This document shows, piece by piece, positions 23,816-33,500 of a stretch of 64,000 nucleotides of DNA; the first letter of the stretch is position 1; every line of letters starts with the position of its first letter. The stretch is taken from contig NW_027488368.1 of the NCBI RefSeq assembly GCF_051014445.1, forward strand, positions 8,432,001-8,496,000. The letters are read 5' to 3'. The notes below the pieces were generated by a model, which searched no databases, was not told the DNA's origin, and saw nothing but the letters and a program-made list of their open reading frames with translations. The position numbers and the translations under genes were made by a program. The DNA is from Colletes latitarsis. Its lineage: Eukaryota; Arthropoda; Insecta; Hymenoptera; Colletidae.

Positions 23816-23820
23816 TAATG
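23816..23820 (+). promoter_or_regulatory. TAATG stop-start overlap between ORF1 and ORF2
   Basis: The ORF1 stop TAA (23816-23818) shares its last A with the ORF2 ATG (23818-23820). The same UAAUG arrangement is established for the silkworm R1-clade element SART1, where ORF2 is made by termination-reinitiation. Here the motif sits intact even though ORF1 is damaged upstream. The preceding bases ATTAAT are AT-rich within a GC-rich element. Confidence 0.88.
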
Positions 23821-25034
23821 CCGCCCCGCCTCCTCCTCCAGGCCAACCTCAACCACTGCCGCGCGGCACAGGACTTGATGTCCCAAGTCCTCGCGGAGTG
23901 GGGGGTTGGCCTGGCGGTCGCCGCCGAGCCGTACCGCGTCCCTGATCACCCTCATTGGGTGGGCGACGCGGACGGCTTGGTGGCGACGGTATGGGGAGGG
24001 GGCGACGGGTCCCCACCGTTCTCCTTGTTGGAGCGCGGTCGGGGATTCGTCGCCCTGGACTGGGGGGGAGTCGCTGTGGTGGGGTGCTACATTTCGCCCC
24101 GTAGCGGTCACGCTGCGTTCGAGCTGTACTTGGCCGAGGTCGCGGCATGCGTGCAGCGCTACGCGGCCCGGCCGGTGCTGGTCCTGGGGGATTTTAATGC
24201 CAAGTCGGTGGCTTGGGGATCCCCCAGGACCTCCGTTCGCGGCGGGATCCTGGGCGATTGGGCGGCGGGGCTCGACCTCCGGGTATTGAACCGGGGGTCG
24301 GAGCACACATGCGTGCGGCGATATGGGGGGTCCATCGTGGATGTTGGATTCGCGACCCCCAACGCCGTGCGCATGGTGTCGGGTTGGCACGTGGTCGCGG
24401 GGGCAGAGACACTCTCCGATCACCGGTACATCCGGATGGAGGTCTCTGCCGCCGCGAGTGCATCCCGACACGGCCGCCTGCGTGGCACCCCACCACGCCG
24501 CTGGGCGCTTCGGCGCCTGGACAAGGACGCCCTGATGGCAGCTGCCCTCGCTGCAACTTGGCCGCAGGGAGCGGCCGAGTTGCCGAGCATAGAGGAGGAG
24601 GTCGCCCGGCTCGGAGCATTGGTCGCGGGTATTTGCGACGCGGCGATGCCTCGGGTCGGGCGGGCTTCTCCTCGCCGGGCGGTGTACTGGTGGTCGGACG
24701 CGATCGCGGAGTTGCGAGTCGCGACTGTCCGCGCCCGACGCCAGTACACCCGCGCGCGCCGTCGTCAACGTACAGGCGACGGCGTGGCGCGAGCGAGGGC
24801 AGCTGATGACCTGTATGGAGCATACCGCGTGGCGCGAGTTGCTCTGCAGGTCGCCATCAAACGGGCCAAGACCCAGGCATGGAAGGAGCTCCTCCAGACC
24901 CTTGATGACGATCCATGGGGGCGACCATATAAGGTGGTGCTGAATAAGCTCCGCCCGTGGGCGCCCCCCGTCACCGAGGGTCTTGAACCCCGGCTGTTGG
25001 AGGACGTGGTCAATACACTCTTCCCAATTGGGGG
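23818..25034 (+). CDS. ORF2 part 1: APE-type endonuclease of element B
   Basis: The start is the ATG in the TAATG overlap. The N-terminal 210 residues form an apurinic-endonuclease-like domain with its catalytic residues visible: N10 in QANLNH, E37 in AEPY, GDFN at 124-127, D175 in SIVDV and SDH at 200-202. This enzyme nicks target DNA to start target-primed reverse transcription in the nucleus. Beyond it lies a linker rich in arginine and alanine that leads toward the RT. The frame stays open to 25191, but the last residues after about 25035 are out-of-frame readings of the RT leader, so the true part ends near the G-rich run at 25030-25039. As written it is detached from the RT by the frameshift. 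Confidence 0.93.
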
Positions 25035-25039
25035 AGGGG
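25030..25039 (+). other. Frameshift in ORF2 at GGGGGAGGGG
   Basis: Endonuclease codons begin at positions equal to 1 modulo 3 up to here, and RT codons begin at multiples of 3 afterwards. Loss of a single G in this run (or a 2-bp gain) explains the change. Element A does not reach this point, so it cannot be used to tell which state is ancestral. Confidence 0.82.
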
Positions 25040-26999
25040 ACCGCGTCCTCCGGCGGCGGCGGCTGTCCCAGTGGAGTGGACGGCCGAGCTGGGGGTCACG
25101 CAGGAGGAGCTGGCAGCGGCCATCAGACGGCTCGGGGTTCGTAACACGGCCCCGGGTCCGGATGGTGTGCCCGGCCGGGTTTGGGTCTTGACCCAGGGCG
25201 TCCTTGGGGCCGACCTCAGGCGGTTGTTCGACCGCTGCCTGAGGGACGGGCGATTCCCCCCCAGTTGGAAGGTGGCGAGAATGGTCCTCCTCCGGAAGGA
25301 GGGTCGGCCCGCGGAGTCTCCCTCCGCATACCGGCCCATTTGTCTCCTCGACGAGGTGGGCAAGCTCTTCGAGCGTGTGATTGCTGCCCGCCTCGTCGAG
25401 CACCTGTCGCGGGGTGATCCCGGGCTGGCCGACTGCCAGTTCGGTTTCCGGGGGGGCCGATCGACTATCGACGCGATAGGTCGTGTGGGGGCCCTCTCGG
25501 AGGCGGCCGTCTCCCGGGGAGGGGTGGCATTGGCAATATCCTTGGATATTGCCAATGCCTTTAACACCCTCCCCTGGAAAGAGATAAGGAGGGGACTCGA
25601 ATATTATCGAGTCCCCCCTTGTCTCAGGGCGGTCGTCGGGGATTATCTCCGCGGCAGGTGGATCGAGTATCCGGGCCGGGATGGTGATATGCGGAGGGAG
25701 GTGTACTGCGGTGTTCCGCAGGGGTCGGTCCTCGGGCCACTCCTGTGGAACATCGCGTACGACTCGGTGTTGCGGGCTGGCCTCCCCGACGGCGTCAGCA
25801 CGGTGTGTTATGCGGATGACACACTGGTGCTGGCCGTCGGGGCGCACTGGGGGAGGGCCATGCGTCGCGCGGAGGAGGGGTCGCAACGCGTCGTCGACCG
25901 GATCAGGGGGATGGGGATGACGGTGGCGGTCCATAAGACCGAGATGATTGCGTTTCATTCACCTCGGCAGGATCCGCCACCCCCTCTGATCCGGGTGGGT
26001 GGGGCTGATATCGAGGTGAAGCCCCAGATCAGGTATCTAGGGCTGATCCTCGATAGCCACTGGCGTTTCGAGGAGCATTTCCGCTGCCTGGTCCCCCGGT
26101 TGGAAAGGATGGTTGCGGCTCTGGGCCGGATCCTGCCCAACCTGGGGGGCCCGGCGGGCCGAGTTCGTCGCCTCTATGTGGCAATGGTCCAGTCGGTGGC
26201 CCTATACGGGGCCCCCGTCTGGGCGGACGACCTGGCTGCCTCCCGGCGCAGCATGACTATGCTGCGTCGGGTGCAGAGGCGCATGGCGCTCAGGGTCGTC
26301 CGCGGGTATCGGACCATGTCACATGAGGCGGCGACGGTTCTAGCGGGGATGCCGCCCATGGACCTGCTCGCGCGGTCGCACGCGGTGATGTACCGGCACC
26401 GCGTCGACCGTCGCGCGGGAGTGGGGGCGGTCCCGGGCGGGCAGGAACCTGCTTGGGGCGATTTGAAGCGCCAGGCCCGGCAGTCCGTGTTGCTCGCGTG
26501 GCAGGAGCGGCTGGCTCTGCCAACCGCGGGGCACCGGACTGTCGGGGCTGTTCGGCCACTCCAGAAGGAGTGGCTGGACAGAGGCCATGGCAGCCTCACC
26601 TACCGGCTGGCACAGGTATTTTCCGGGCATGGCAGCTTCGGAAGATACCTGTGCCGGATAGGGAAGGAGCCGACGGCGCGTTGCTGCCACTGCGACGCTG
26701 AGCAGGACACGGCGGATCATACCCTGGAGGTATGCCCCGCGTGGGAGGGGGAGCGCCGTGTCCTGGTCGGCGTCGTCGGGCGGGATGACTTGCTGCCGGG
26801 CGTGGTGCGCGCCATGCTCGGCAGCGAGGAGAAGTGGAGGGCCGTGGCCTCCTTCTGCGAGAACGTAATGTTGCAGAAGGAGGCCGCGGGGAGGGAGCGC
26901 GAGCTTCAGTGGCGCGCTGAAGCTCGCGCTCGTGCGGTGGCCCGAGGTCGTCGCCCGGTCGCGAGGCGTCGCGGGCGGCCGCCTCGGCGTGGCGGATGA
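25035..26999 (+). CDS. ORF2 part 2: reverse transcriptase and C-terminal zinc finger of element B
   Basis: An open frame runs to TGA at 26997-26999. RT motifs in order: APGPDG (near 25150), YRPICLL (near 25330), FGFR (25440-25451), the catalytic aspartate of LDIANAF (25545-25547), PQGSVLGP (25716-25739), YADD (25809-25820) and YLGLILD (near 26034). The C-terminal finger CX2CX8HX4C at 26682-26735 and a basic arginine-rich tail complete the domain order of R1-type ORF2. All catalytic residues are present. Together with part 1 the ORF2 would be about 1060 residues, normal for the clade. An ATG at 25071 exists in frame but lies inside the domain leader and is unlikely to be a native start. Confidence 0.94.
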   Translation, partial: RGPRPPAAAAVPVEWTAELGVTQEELAAAIRRLGVRNTAPGPDGVPGRVWVLTQGVLGADLRRLFDRCLRDGRFPPSWKVARMVLLRKEGRPAESPSAYRPICLLDEVGKLFERVIAARLVEHLSRGDPGLADCQFGFRGGRSTIDAIGRVGALSEAAVSRGGVALAISLDIANAFNTLPWKEIRRGLEYYRVPPCLRAVVGDYLRGRWIEYPGRDGDMRREVYCGVPQGSVLGPLLWNIAYDSVLRAGLPDGVSTVCYADDTLVLAVGAHWGRAMRRAEEGSQRVVDRIRGMGMTVAVHKTEMIAFHSPRQDPPPPLIRVGGADIEVKPQIRYLGLILDSHWRFEEHFRCLVPRLERMVAALGRILPNLGGPAGRVRRLYVAMVQSVALYGAPVWADDLAASRRSMTMLRRVQRRMALRVVRGYRTMSHEAATVLAGMPPMDLLARSHAVMYRHRVDRRAGVGAVPGGQEPAWGDLKRQARQSVLLAWQERLALPTAGHRTVGAVRPLQKEWLDRGHGSLTYRLAQVFSGHGSFGRYLCRIGKEPTARCCHCDAEQDTADHTLEVCPAWEGERRVLVGVVGRDDLLPGVVRAMLGSEEKWRAVASFCENVMLQKEAAGRERELQWRAEARARAVARGRRPVARRRGRPPRRGG

Positions 27000-27515
27000 C
27001 CTAGGCTGGGAGGGGGGTCCTGAGGGGACCCTCCTCCCGCCAGGCGGCGCCGGGTCGGACCGGTTGGGGGTAGGAGTGCCTCCCCCTACCGGTCCGACGC
27101 AAGGGGAGGCACCCTCGGCGGTCTGGTGCGGCCATGAACGCCCGGCCGCCGAGGGGTGGAAACGGCGTCGCGGGCGGTTGCGAGTTGGGGCTCGCAGCCG
27201 CCACTAAACGCGGCCCCGGGACGGATAGCGGCGGGATGGAGTGGCCCCGTCCCGCCGCTATGAGGCAGTGTGTCTACTGGGGGGACCGATTGTCCCCCCG
27301 GGGGATGGGCGCGAAAGCGCGGGCACGGGGAGGATACCGGAAGAATGCTTCGAGCAATTCCCGGTAACCTCCCAAAGCGTGCCGAAGGGTCACCGTGGGG
27401 TTTTTAGTGGGTAGGTCCCGCGCCTGTCGTTGTACGGGCGCGGGGAATCCCACACACCCCTCCCACCTCTCCCCAAGGAGGTGGGAGGGAGTCTTTCGAA
27501 GATTTTCCCCACGAC
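27000..27515 (+). other. 3' UTR of element B with multiple hairpins
   Basis: The 516 nt match 14145-14660 of element A closely. The same inverted repeats occur at 27054-27098, 27225-27261, 27328-27383 (one arm base altered) and 27458-27489. In addition, CCCGCGCC pairs with GGCGCGGG around 27417-27444. Retention of the arms in both copies is consistent with a structured RT recognition region, but the copies are too alike to test for selection. Confidence 0.85.

Positions 27516-27543
<28 letters not shown>
27516..27543 (+). other. Poly(A) tail of element B (28 A)
   Basis: The 28 adenines after ACGAC are the same length as in element A. They are followed immediately by GTAATGTGTTACC, which is satellite in the opposite orientation to the left flank. 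Confidence 0.97.
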
Positions 27544-27547
<4 letters not shown>

Positions 27548-29657
27548 TGTGTTACCACACCGAAACAGTCAATTATACCTGGTTACGATTAATATTTTAG
27601 AGGATAACGCCGGTTATGTCTCGGTTAGGTCTGGGATTTGGCCTCATCTGGCTCGTACTTTCGCATTTTTCGCATACTTGTTGGCCAAATCCTGGGCTTT
27701 TTCTGATTTGGATCACGTAGTAATGTGGTACCACACTGAAACAGTTAACTAAACCTGGTTGCAATTAATATTTTAGAGGATAACGCCGGTTATGTCTCGG
27801 TTAGGTCTGGGATTTGCCCTCATCTGGATCGTTCTTTCGCATTTTTCGCATACTTGTTGGCCAGATCCTGGGTTCTTTCTGGTTTGGATCCCGTAGTAAT
27901 GTGTTTCCACAACGAAACAGTCAATTAAACCTGGTTGCGATTAATATTTTAGCGGATACCGCCGGTTATGTCTGGGATAGATCTGGGATTTTCCCTCATG
28001 TGGCTCGTACTTTCGCGTTTCTCGCATTCTTGTTGGCCCGATCCTGGGCTTTTTCTGGTTTGGATCACATAGTAATGTGGTACCACACTGAAACAGTCAT
28101 TAAAAGTATGTTCCGATGCGTATTTTAGAGGATAACGCTGGTTATGTCAGGGTTAGTTCTGGTATTTGCAATCATCTGGATCATATATTCGCATTTTTCT
28201 CATCCTTGTTGGCCAGATCCTGGCCTTTCTCTGGTTTGGATCACGTAGTAATGCGGTACCACACCGAAACAGTCAATTAAACCTGGTCGCGATTAATATT
28301 TTAGGAGATAACGCCGGTTATATCTGGGTTAGTTCTGGTATTTACAATCATCTGGCTCATACTTTCGCATTTTTCGCATACTTGTTGGCCAGATCCTGGC
28401 CTCTTTCTGGTTTGGATCATCGTAGCAATGCGGTACCACACCGAAACAGTCAATTATACCTGGTTGCGATTAACATTCTAGGGGATAACGCCGGTTACGT
28501 GTCGGTTAGGTCTGGGATTTGTCCTCATCTGGCTCGTACTTTAACGTTTTTCGCATACTTGTTGGCCAGATCCTGGCCTTTTTCGGGTGTGGATCACGTA
28601 GTAATGTGGTACCACACTGAAACAGTCAATTATACCTGGTTACGATTAATATTTTAGAGGATAACGCCGGTTATGTCTCGGTTAGGTCTGGGATTTGGCC
28701 TCATCTGGCTCGTACTTTCGCATTTTTCGCATACTTGTTGGCCAAATCCTGGGCTTTTTCTGATTTCGATCACGTAGTAATGTGGTACCACACTGAAACA
28801 GTTAACTAAACCTGGTTGCAATTAATATTTTAGAGGATAACGCCGGTTATGTCTCGGTTAGGTCTGGGATTTGCCCTCATCTGGATCGTTCTTTCGCATT
28901 TTTCGCATACTTGTTGGCCAGATCCTGGGTTCTTTCTGGTTTGGATCCCGTAGTAATGTGTTTCCACAACGAAACAGTCAATTAAACCTGGTTGCGATTA
29001 ATATTTTAGCGGATACCGCCGGTTATGTCTGGGATAGATCTGGGATTTTCCCTCATGTGGCTCGTACTTTCGCGTTTCTCGCATTCTTGTTGGCCCGATC
29101 CTGGGCTTTTTCTGGTTTGGATCACATAGTAATGTGGTACCACACTGAAACAGTCATTAAAAGTATGTTCCGATGCGTATTTTAGAGGATAACGCTGGTT
29201 ATGTCAGGGTTAGTTCTGGTATTTGCAATCATCTGGATCATATATTCGCATTTTTCTCATCCTTGTTGGCCAGATCCTGGCCTTTCTCTGGTTTGGACCA
29301 CGTAGTAATGCGGTACCACACCGAAACAGTCAATTAAACCTGGTCGCGATTAATATTTTAGGAGATAACGCCGGTTATGTCTGGGTTAGTTCTGGTATTT
29401 GCAATCATCTGGCTCATACTTTCGCATTTTTCGCATACTTGTTGGCCAGATCCTGGCCTCTTTCTGGTTTGGATCATCGTAGCAATGCGGTACCACACCG
29501 AAACAGTCAATTATACCTGGTTGCGATTAACATTTTAGGGGATAACGCAGGTTACGTGTCGGTTAGGTCTGGGATTTGTCCTCATCTGGCTCGTACTTTA
29601 ACGTTTTTCGCATACTTGTTGGCCAGATCCTGGCCTTTTTCGGGTGTGGATCACGTA
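27544..29657 (+). repeat. Tandem pair of 6-monomer units (1057 bp)
   Basis: 27544-28600 and 28601-29657 are near-identical, offset by 1057 bp (6 x 176 plus one base from a 177-bp monomer). After the second copy the sequence diverges (CAATAGAAGCTGG instead of CAATTATACCTGG). The first copy starts exactly at the element B junction, so its true left limit is unknown. Confidence 0.88.
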
Positions 29658-30569
29658 GTAATGTGGTACCACACTGAAACAGTCAATAGAAGCTGGTTCC
29701 GATCAGTACTTTAGAGGATAACGCTGGTTATGTCTGGGTTAGTTCTGGTATTTGCCCTCATCTGGCGCGTACTTTCGCAATTTTCGCATTCTTGTTGGCC
29801 AGATCCTGGCCTTTTTCTGGCCTGGACCACGTAGTAATGTAGTACCACACTGAAACAGTCAATTAAACCTGGTTGCGAATAATATTTTAGAGGATAACGC
29901 TGGTTATGCCTGGGATAGTTCTGGTATTAGCAATCATCTGGCTCATACTTTCGCATTTTTCTCATAGTTGTTGGCCAGATCCTGGGTTTTATCTGGTTTG
30001 GATCCCGTAGTAATGTGGTTCCACACGGAAACAGTCAATTAAACCCGGTTTGCGATTAATATTTTAGAGGATAACGCCGGTTATGTCTGTGTTAAGTCTG
30101 GTATTTGCCCTCCTCTGGCTCGTACTATCGCATTTTTCGAATACTTGTCGGCCAGATCCTGGGTTTTTTCTGGTTTGGATCCCGTAGTAATGTGGTTCCA
30201 CACGGAAACAGTCAATTAAACCCGGTTGCGATTAATATTTTAGAGGATAACGCCGGTTATGTCTGTGTTAAGTCTGGTATTTGCCCTCCTCTGGCTGGTA
30301 CTATCGCATTTTTCCCATTCTTGTTGGCCCGATCCTGGGATGTTTCTGGTTTGGATCACGTAGTAATGTGTTACCACACTGAAACAGTCATTAAAAGCAT
30401 GTTCCCATTCGTATTTTAGAGGATAACGCTGGTTATGTCAGGGTTAGTTCTGGTATTTGCAATCATCTTGCTCATACTTTCGCATTTTTCTCATCCTTGT
30501 TGGCCAGATCCTGGCCTTTCTCTGGTTTGGATCACGTAGTAATGCGGTACCACACCGAAACAGTCAATT

Positions 30570-33500
30570 AAACCTGGTTGCGATTAATATTTTACAGGAT
30601 AACGCCGGTTATGTCTCGGTTTGGTCTCGGATTTGCCCTCATCTGGCTCGTACTTTCGCATTTTTCGCATACTTGTTAGCCAGATCCTGGGCTTTATCTG
30701 GTTTGGATCACGTAGTAATGCGTTACCACACCGAAACAGTCAAATAAACCTGGTTGCGATTAATATTTTAGAGGATAACGCCGGTTATGTCTCGGTTAGG
30801 TCTGGGATTTGCCCTCATCTGGCTCGTACTTTCGCATTTTTCTCATAGTTGTTGGCCAGATCCTGGGTTTTTTCTGGTTTGGATCCCGTAGTAATGTGGT
30901 TCCACACGGAAACAGTGAATTAAACTCGGTTGCGATTACTATTTTAGAGGATAACGCCGGTTATGTCTGTGTTAAGTCTGGTATTTGCCCTCCTCTGGCT
31001 CGTACTATCGCATTTTTCGAATACTTGTCGGCCAGATCCTGAGTTTTTTCTGGTTTGGATCCCGTAGTAACGTGGTTCCACACCGAAACAGTCAATTAAA
31101 CCTGGTTGCGATTAATATTTTAGCGGATAACGCCGGTTATGTCTGGGATAGGTCTGGGATTTTCCCTCATGTGGCTCGTACTTTCGCGTTTCTCGCATTC
31201 TTGTTGGCCCGATCCTGGGATTTTTCTGGTTTGGATCTCGTAGTAATGTGTTACCACACCGAAACAGTCAATTATACCTGGTTGCGATAAATATTTTAGG
31301 GGATAACGCCGGTTACGTCTCGGTTAGGTCTGGGATTTTCCCTCATCTGGCTCGTACTTTCGCATTTTTCGGATTCTTGTTGGCCCGATCCTGGGCTTTT
31401 TCTGGTTTGGATCACGTAGTAATGTGGTACCACACTGAAACAGTCATTAAAAGTATGTTCCGATGCGTATTTTAGAGGATAACGCTGGTTATGTCAGGGA
31501 TAGTTCTGGTATTTGCAATCATCTCGATCATATATTCGCATTTTTCTCATCCTTGTTGGCCAGATCCTGGCCTTTTTCTGGCCTGGACCACGTAGTAATG
31601 TGGTACCACACCGAAACAGTCAATTAAACCTGGTTGCGAATAATATTTTAGAGGATAACGCTGGTTATGCCTGGGATAGTTCTGGTATTTGCAATCATCT
31701 GGCTCATACTTTCGCGTTTTTCTCATAGTTGTTGGCCAGATCCTGGGTTTTTTCTGGTTTGGATCATCGTAGCAATGCGGTACCACAGCGAAACAGTCAA
31801 TTATACCTGGTTGCGATTAATATTTTAGGGGATAACGCTGTTTATGTCAGGCATAGTTCTGGTATTTGCAATCATCTGGCTCAAAATTTCGCATTTTTCG
31901 GATACTTGTTGGGCAGATCCTGGCCTGTTTCTGGTTTGGATCACGTAGTAATGCGGTACCACACCGAAACAGTCAATTAAACCTGGTTGCGATTAATATT
32001 TTAGAGGATAACGCCGGTTATGTCTCGGCTAGGTCTGGGATTTGCCCTCATCTGGATCGTACTTTCGCATTTTTCGCATACTTGTTGGCCAGATCCTGGG
32101 TTTTTTCTGGTTTGGATCCCGCAGTAATGTGGTTCCACAACGAAACAGTCAATTAAACCTGGTTGCGATTAATATTTTAGAGGATAACGCCGGTTATGTC
32201 TCGGTTAGGTCTGGGATTTGCCCTCATCTGGATCGTACTTTCGCATTTTTCGCATACTTGTTAGCCAGATCCTGGCCTCTTTCTGGTTTGGATCATCGTA
32301 GCAATGCGGTACCACACCGAAACAGTCAATTATACCTGGTTGCGATTAATATTTTAGGGGATAACGCCGGTTTTGTCTGGGTTAGGTCTGGTACTTGCCC
32401 CCATCTGGCTCGAACTTTCGCATTTTTCTCATACTTGTTGGCCAGATCCTGGGCTTTATCTGGTTTGGATCACGTAGTAATGAGGTTCCACACCGAAACA
32501 GTCAATTAAACTGGTTGCGATTAATATTTTAGAGGATAACGCCGGTTTTGTCTCGGCTAGGTCTGGGATTTGTCCTCATCTGACTCGTACTTTCACGTTT
32601 TTCGCATACATGTTGGCCAGATCCTGGCCTTTTTCTGGTTTGGATCACGTAGTAATGCAGTACCACACTGAAACAGTCAATTAAACCTGGTTGCGATTAA
32701 TATTTTAGGGGATAACGCCGGTTATGTCTGTGTTAAGTCTGGTATTTGCCCTCCTCTGGCTCGTACTATCGCATTTTTCGAATACTTGTCGGCCAGAACC
32801 TGGGTTTTCTCTGTTTTGGATCCCGTAGTAATGTGGTTCCACACCGAAACGGTCAAACCTGGTTGCGATTAATATTTTACAGGATAACGCCGGTTATGTC
32901 TCGGTTTGGTCTCGGATTTGCCCTCATCTGGCTCGTACTTTCGCATTTTTCGCATACTTGCTAGCCAGATCCTGGGCTTTATCTGGTTTGGATCACGTAG
33001 TAATGCGTTACCACACCGAAACAGTCAAATAAACCTGGTTGCGATTAATATTTTAGAGGATAACGCCGGTTATGTCTCGGTTAGGTCTGGGATTTGCCCT
33101 CATCTGGCTCGTACTTTCGCATTTTTCGCATACTTGTTGGCCAAATCCTGGGCTTTTTCTGATTTGGATCACGTAGTAATGTGGTACCACACTGAAACAG
33201 TTAACTAAACCTGGTTGCAATTAATATTTTAGAGGATAACGCCGGTTATGTCTCGGTTAGGTCTGGGATTTGCCCTCATCTGGATCGTTCTTTCGCATTT
33301 TTCGCATACTTGTTGGCCAGATCCTGGGTTCTTTCTGGTTTGGATCCCGTAGTAATGTGGTTCCACAACGAAACAGTCAATTAAACCTGGTTGCGATTAA
33401 TATTTTAGCGGATAACGCCGGTTATGTCTGGGATAGGTCTGGGATTTTCCCTCATGTGGCTCGTACTTTCGCGTTTCTCGCATTCTTGTTGGCCCGATCC

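Larger units (their letters stand above)
21931..23818 (+). pseudogene. ORF1 (Gag-like nucleic-acid-binding protein), broken by a stop and a frameshift
   Basis: The ATG at 21931 is the first start in the frame that continues as ORF1. The frame meets TAG at 22048-22050, then continues open with acidic and serine-rich residues. A charged, heptad-like stretch follows (about 22190-22440) and probably forms a coiled coil. At a run of eight G (22843-22850) the frame changes; the old frame ends at 22863 and the continuing one runs to TAA at 23816-23818. The C-terminal half has the Gag region typical of R1-type elements, a possible RRM-like segment (about 23250-23480) and three zinc knuckles. The intact protein of this family binds element RNA and forms the RNP. 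Nominal length is about 628 codons. The effect of the TAG and frameshift is inferred; either could be a sequencing artefact, the G-run more so than the TAG. Confidence 0.88.
21547..27543 (+). mobile_element. Element B: full-length R1-clade non-LTR retrotransposon, probably defective
   Basis: The 5997-bp element has a 5' UTR, ORF1 (Gag-like), ORF2 (APE endonuclease plus RT), a 3' UTR and a 28-nt poly(A). No LTRs or terminal inverted repeats are seen. The R1-clade assignment rests on the three-knuckle ORF1, the QANLNH start of the endonuclease, the C-terminal finger ending HTLEVCPAW and the overlapping TAATG between ORFs. There is no target-site duplication: the left flank is minus-orientation satellite and the right flank is the opposite orientation. 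ORF1 carries an in-frame TAG and a frameshift, and ORF2 a frameshift, so the copy as written is not competent. Homopolymer sequencing errors could explain the two frameshifts. Confidence 0.95.

Noticed and set aside
22467..26720. Long antisense readings across element B (up to 397 codons)
   Set aside because: GC-rich coding DNA commonly has open antisense frames. The translations lack domains and mirror the sense frames of ORF1 and ORF2.
12590..27543. Elements A and B as the two ends of one larger composite element
   Set aside because: Each has its own poly(A), A has its own duplication, and ordinary satellite in HOR phase lies between them.
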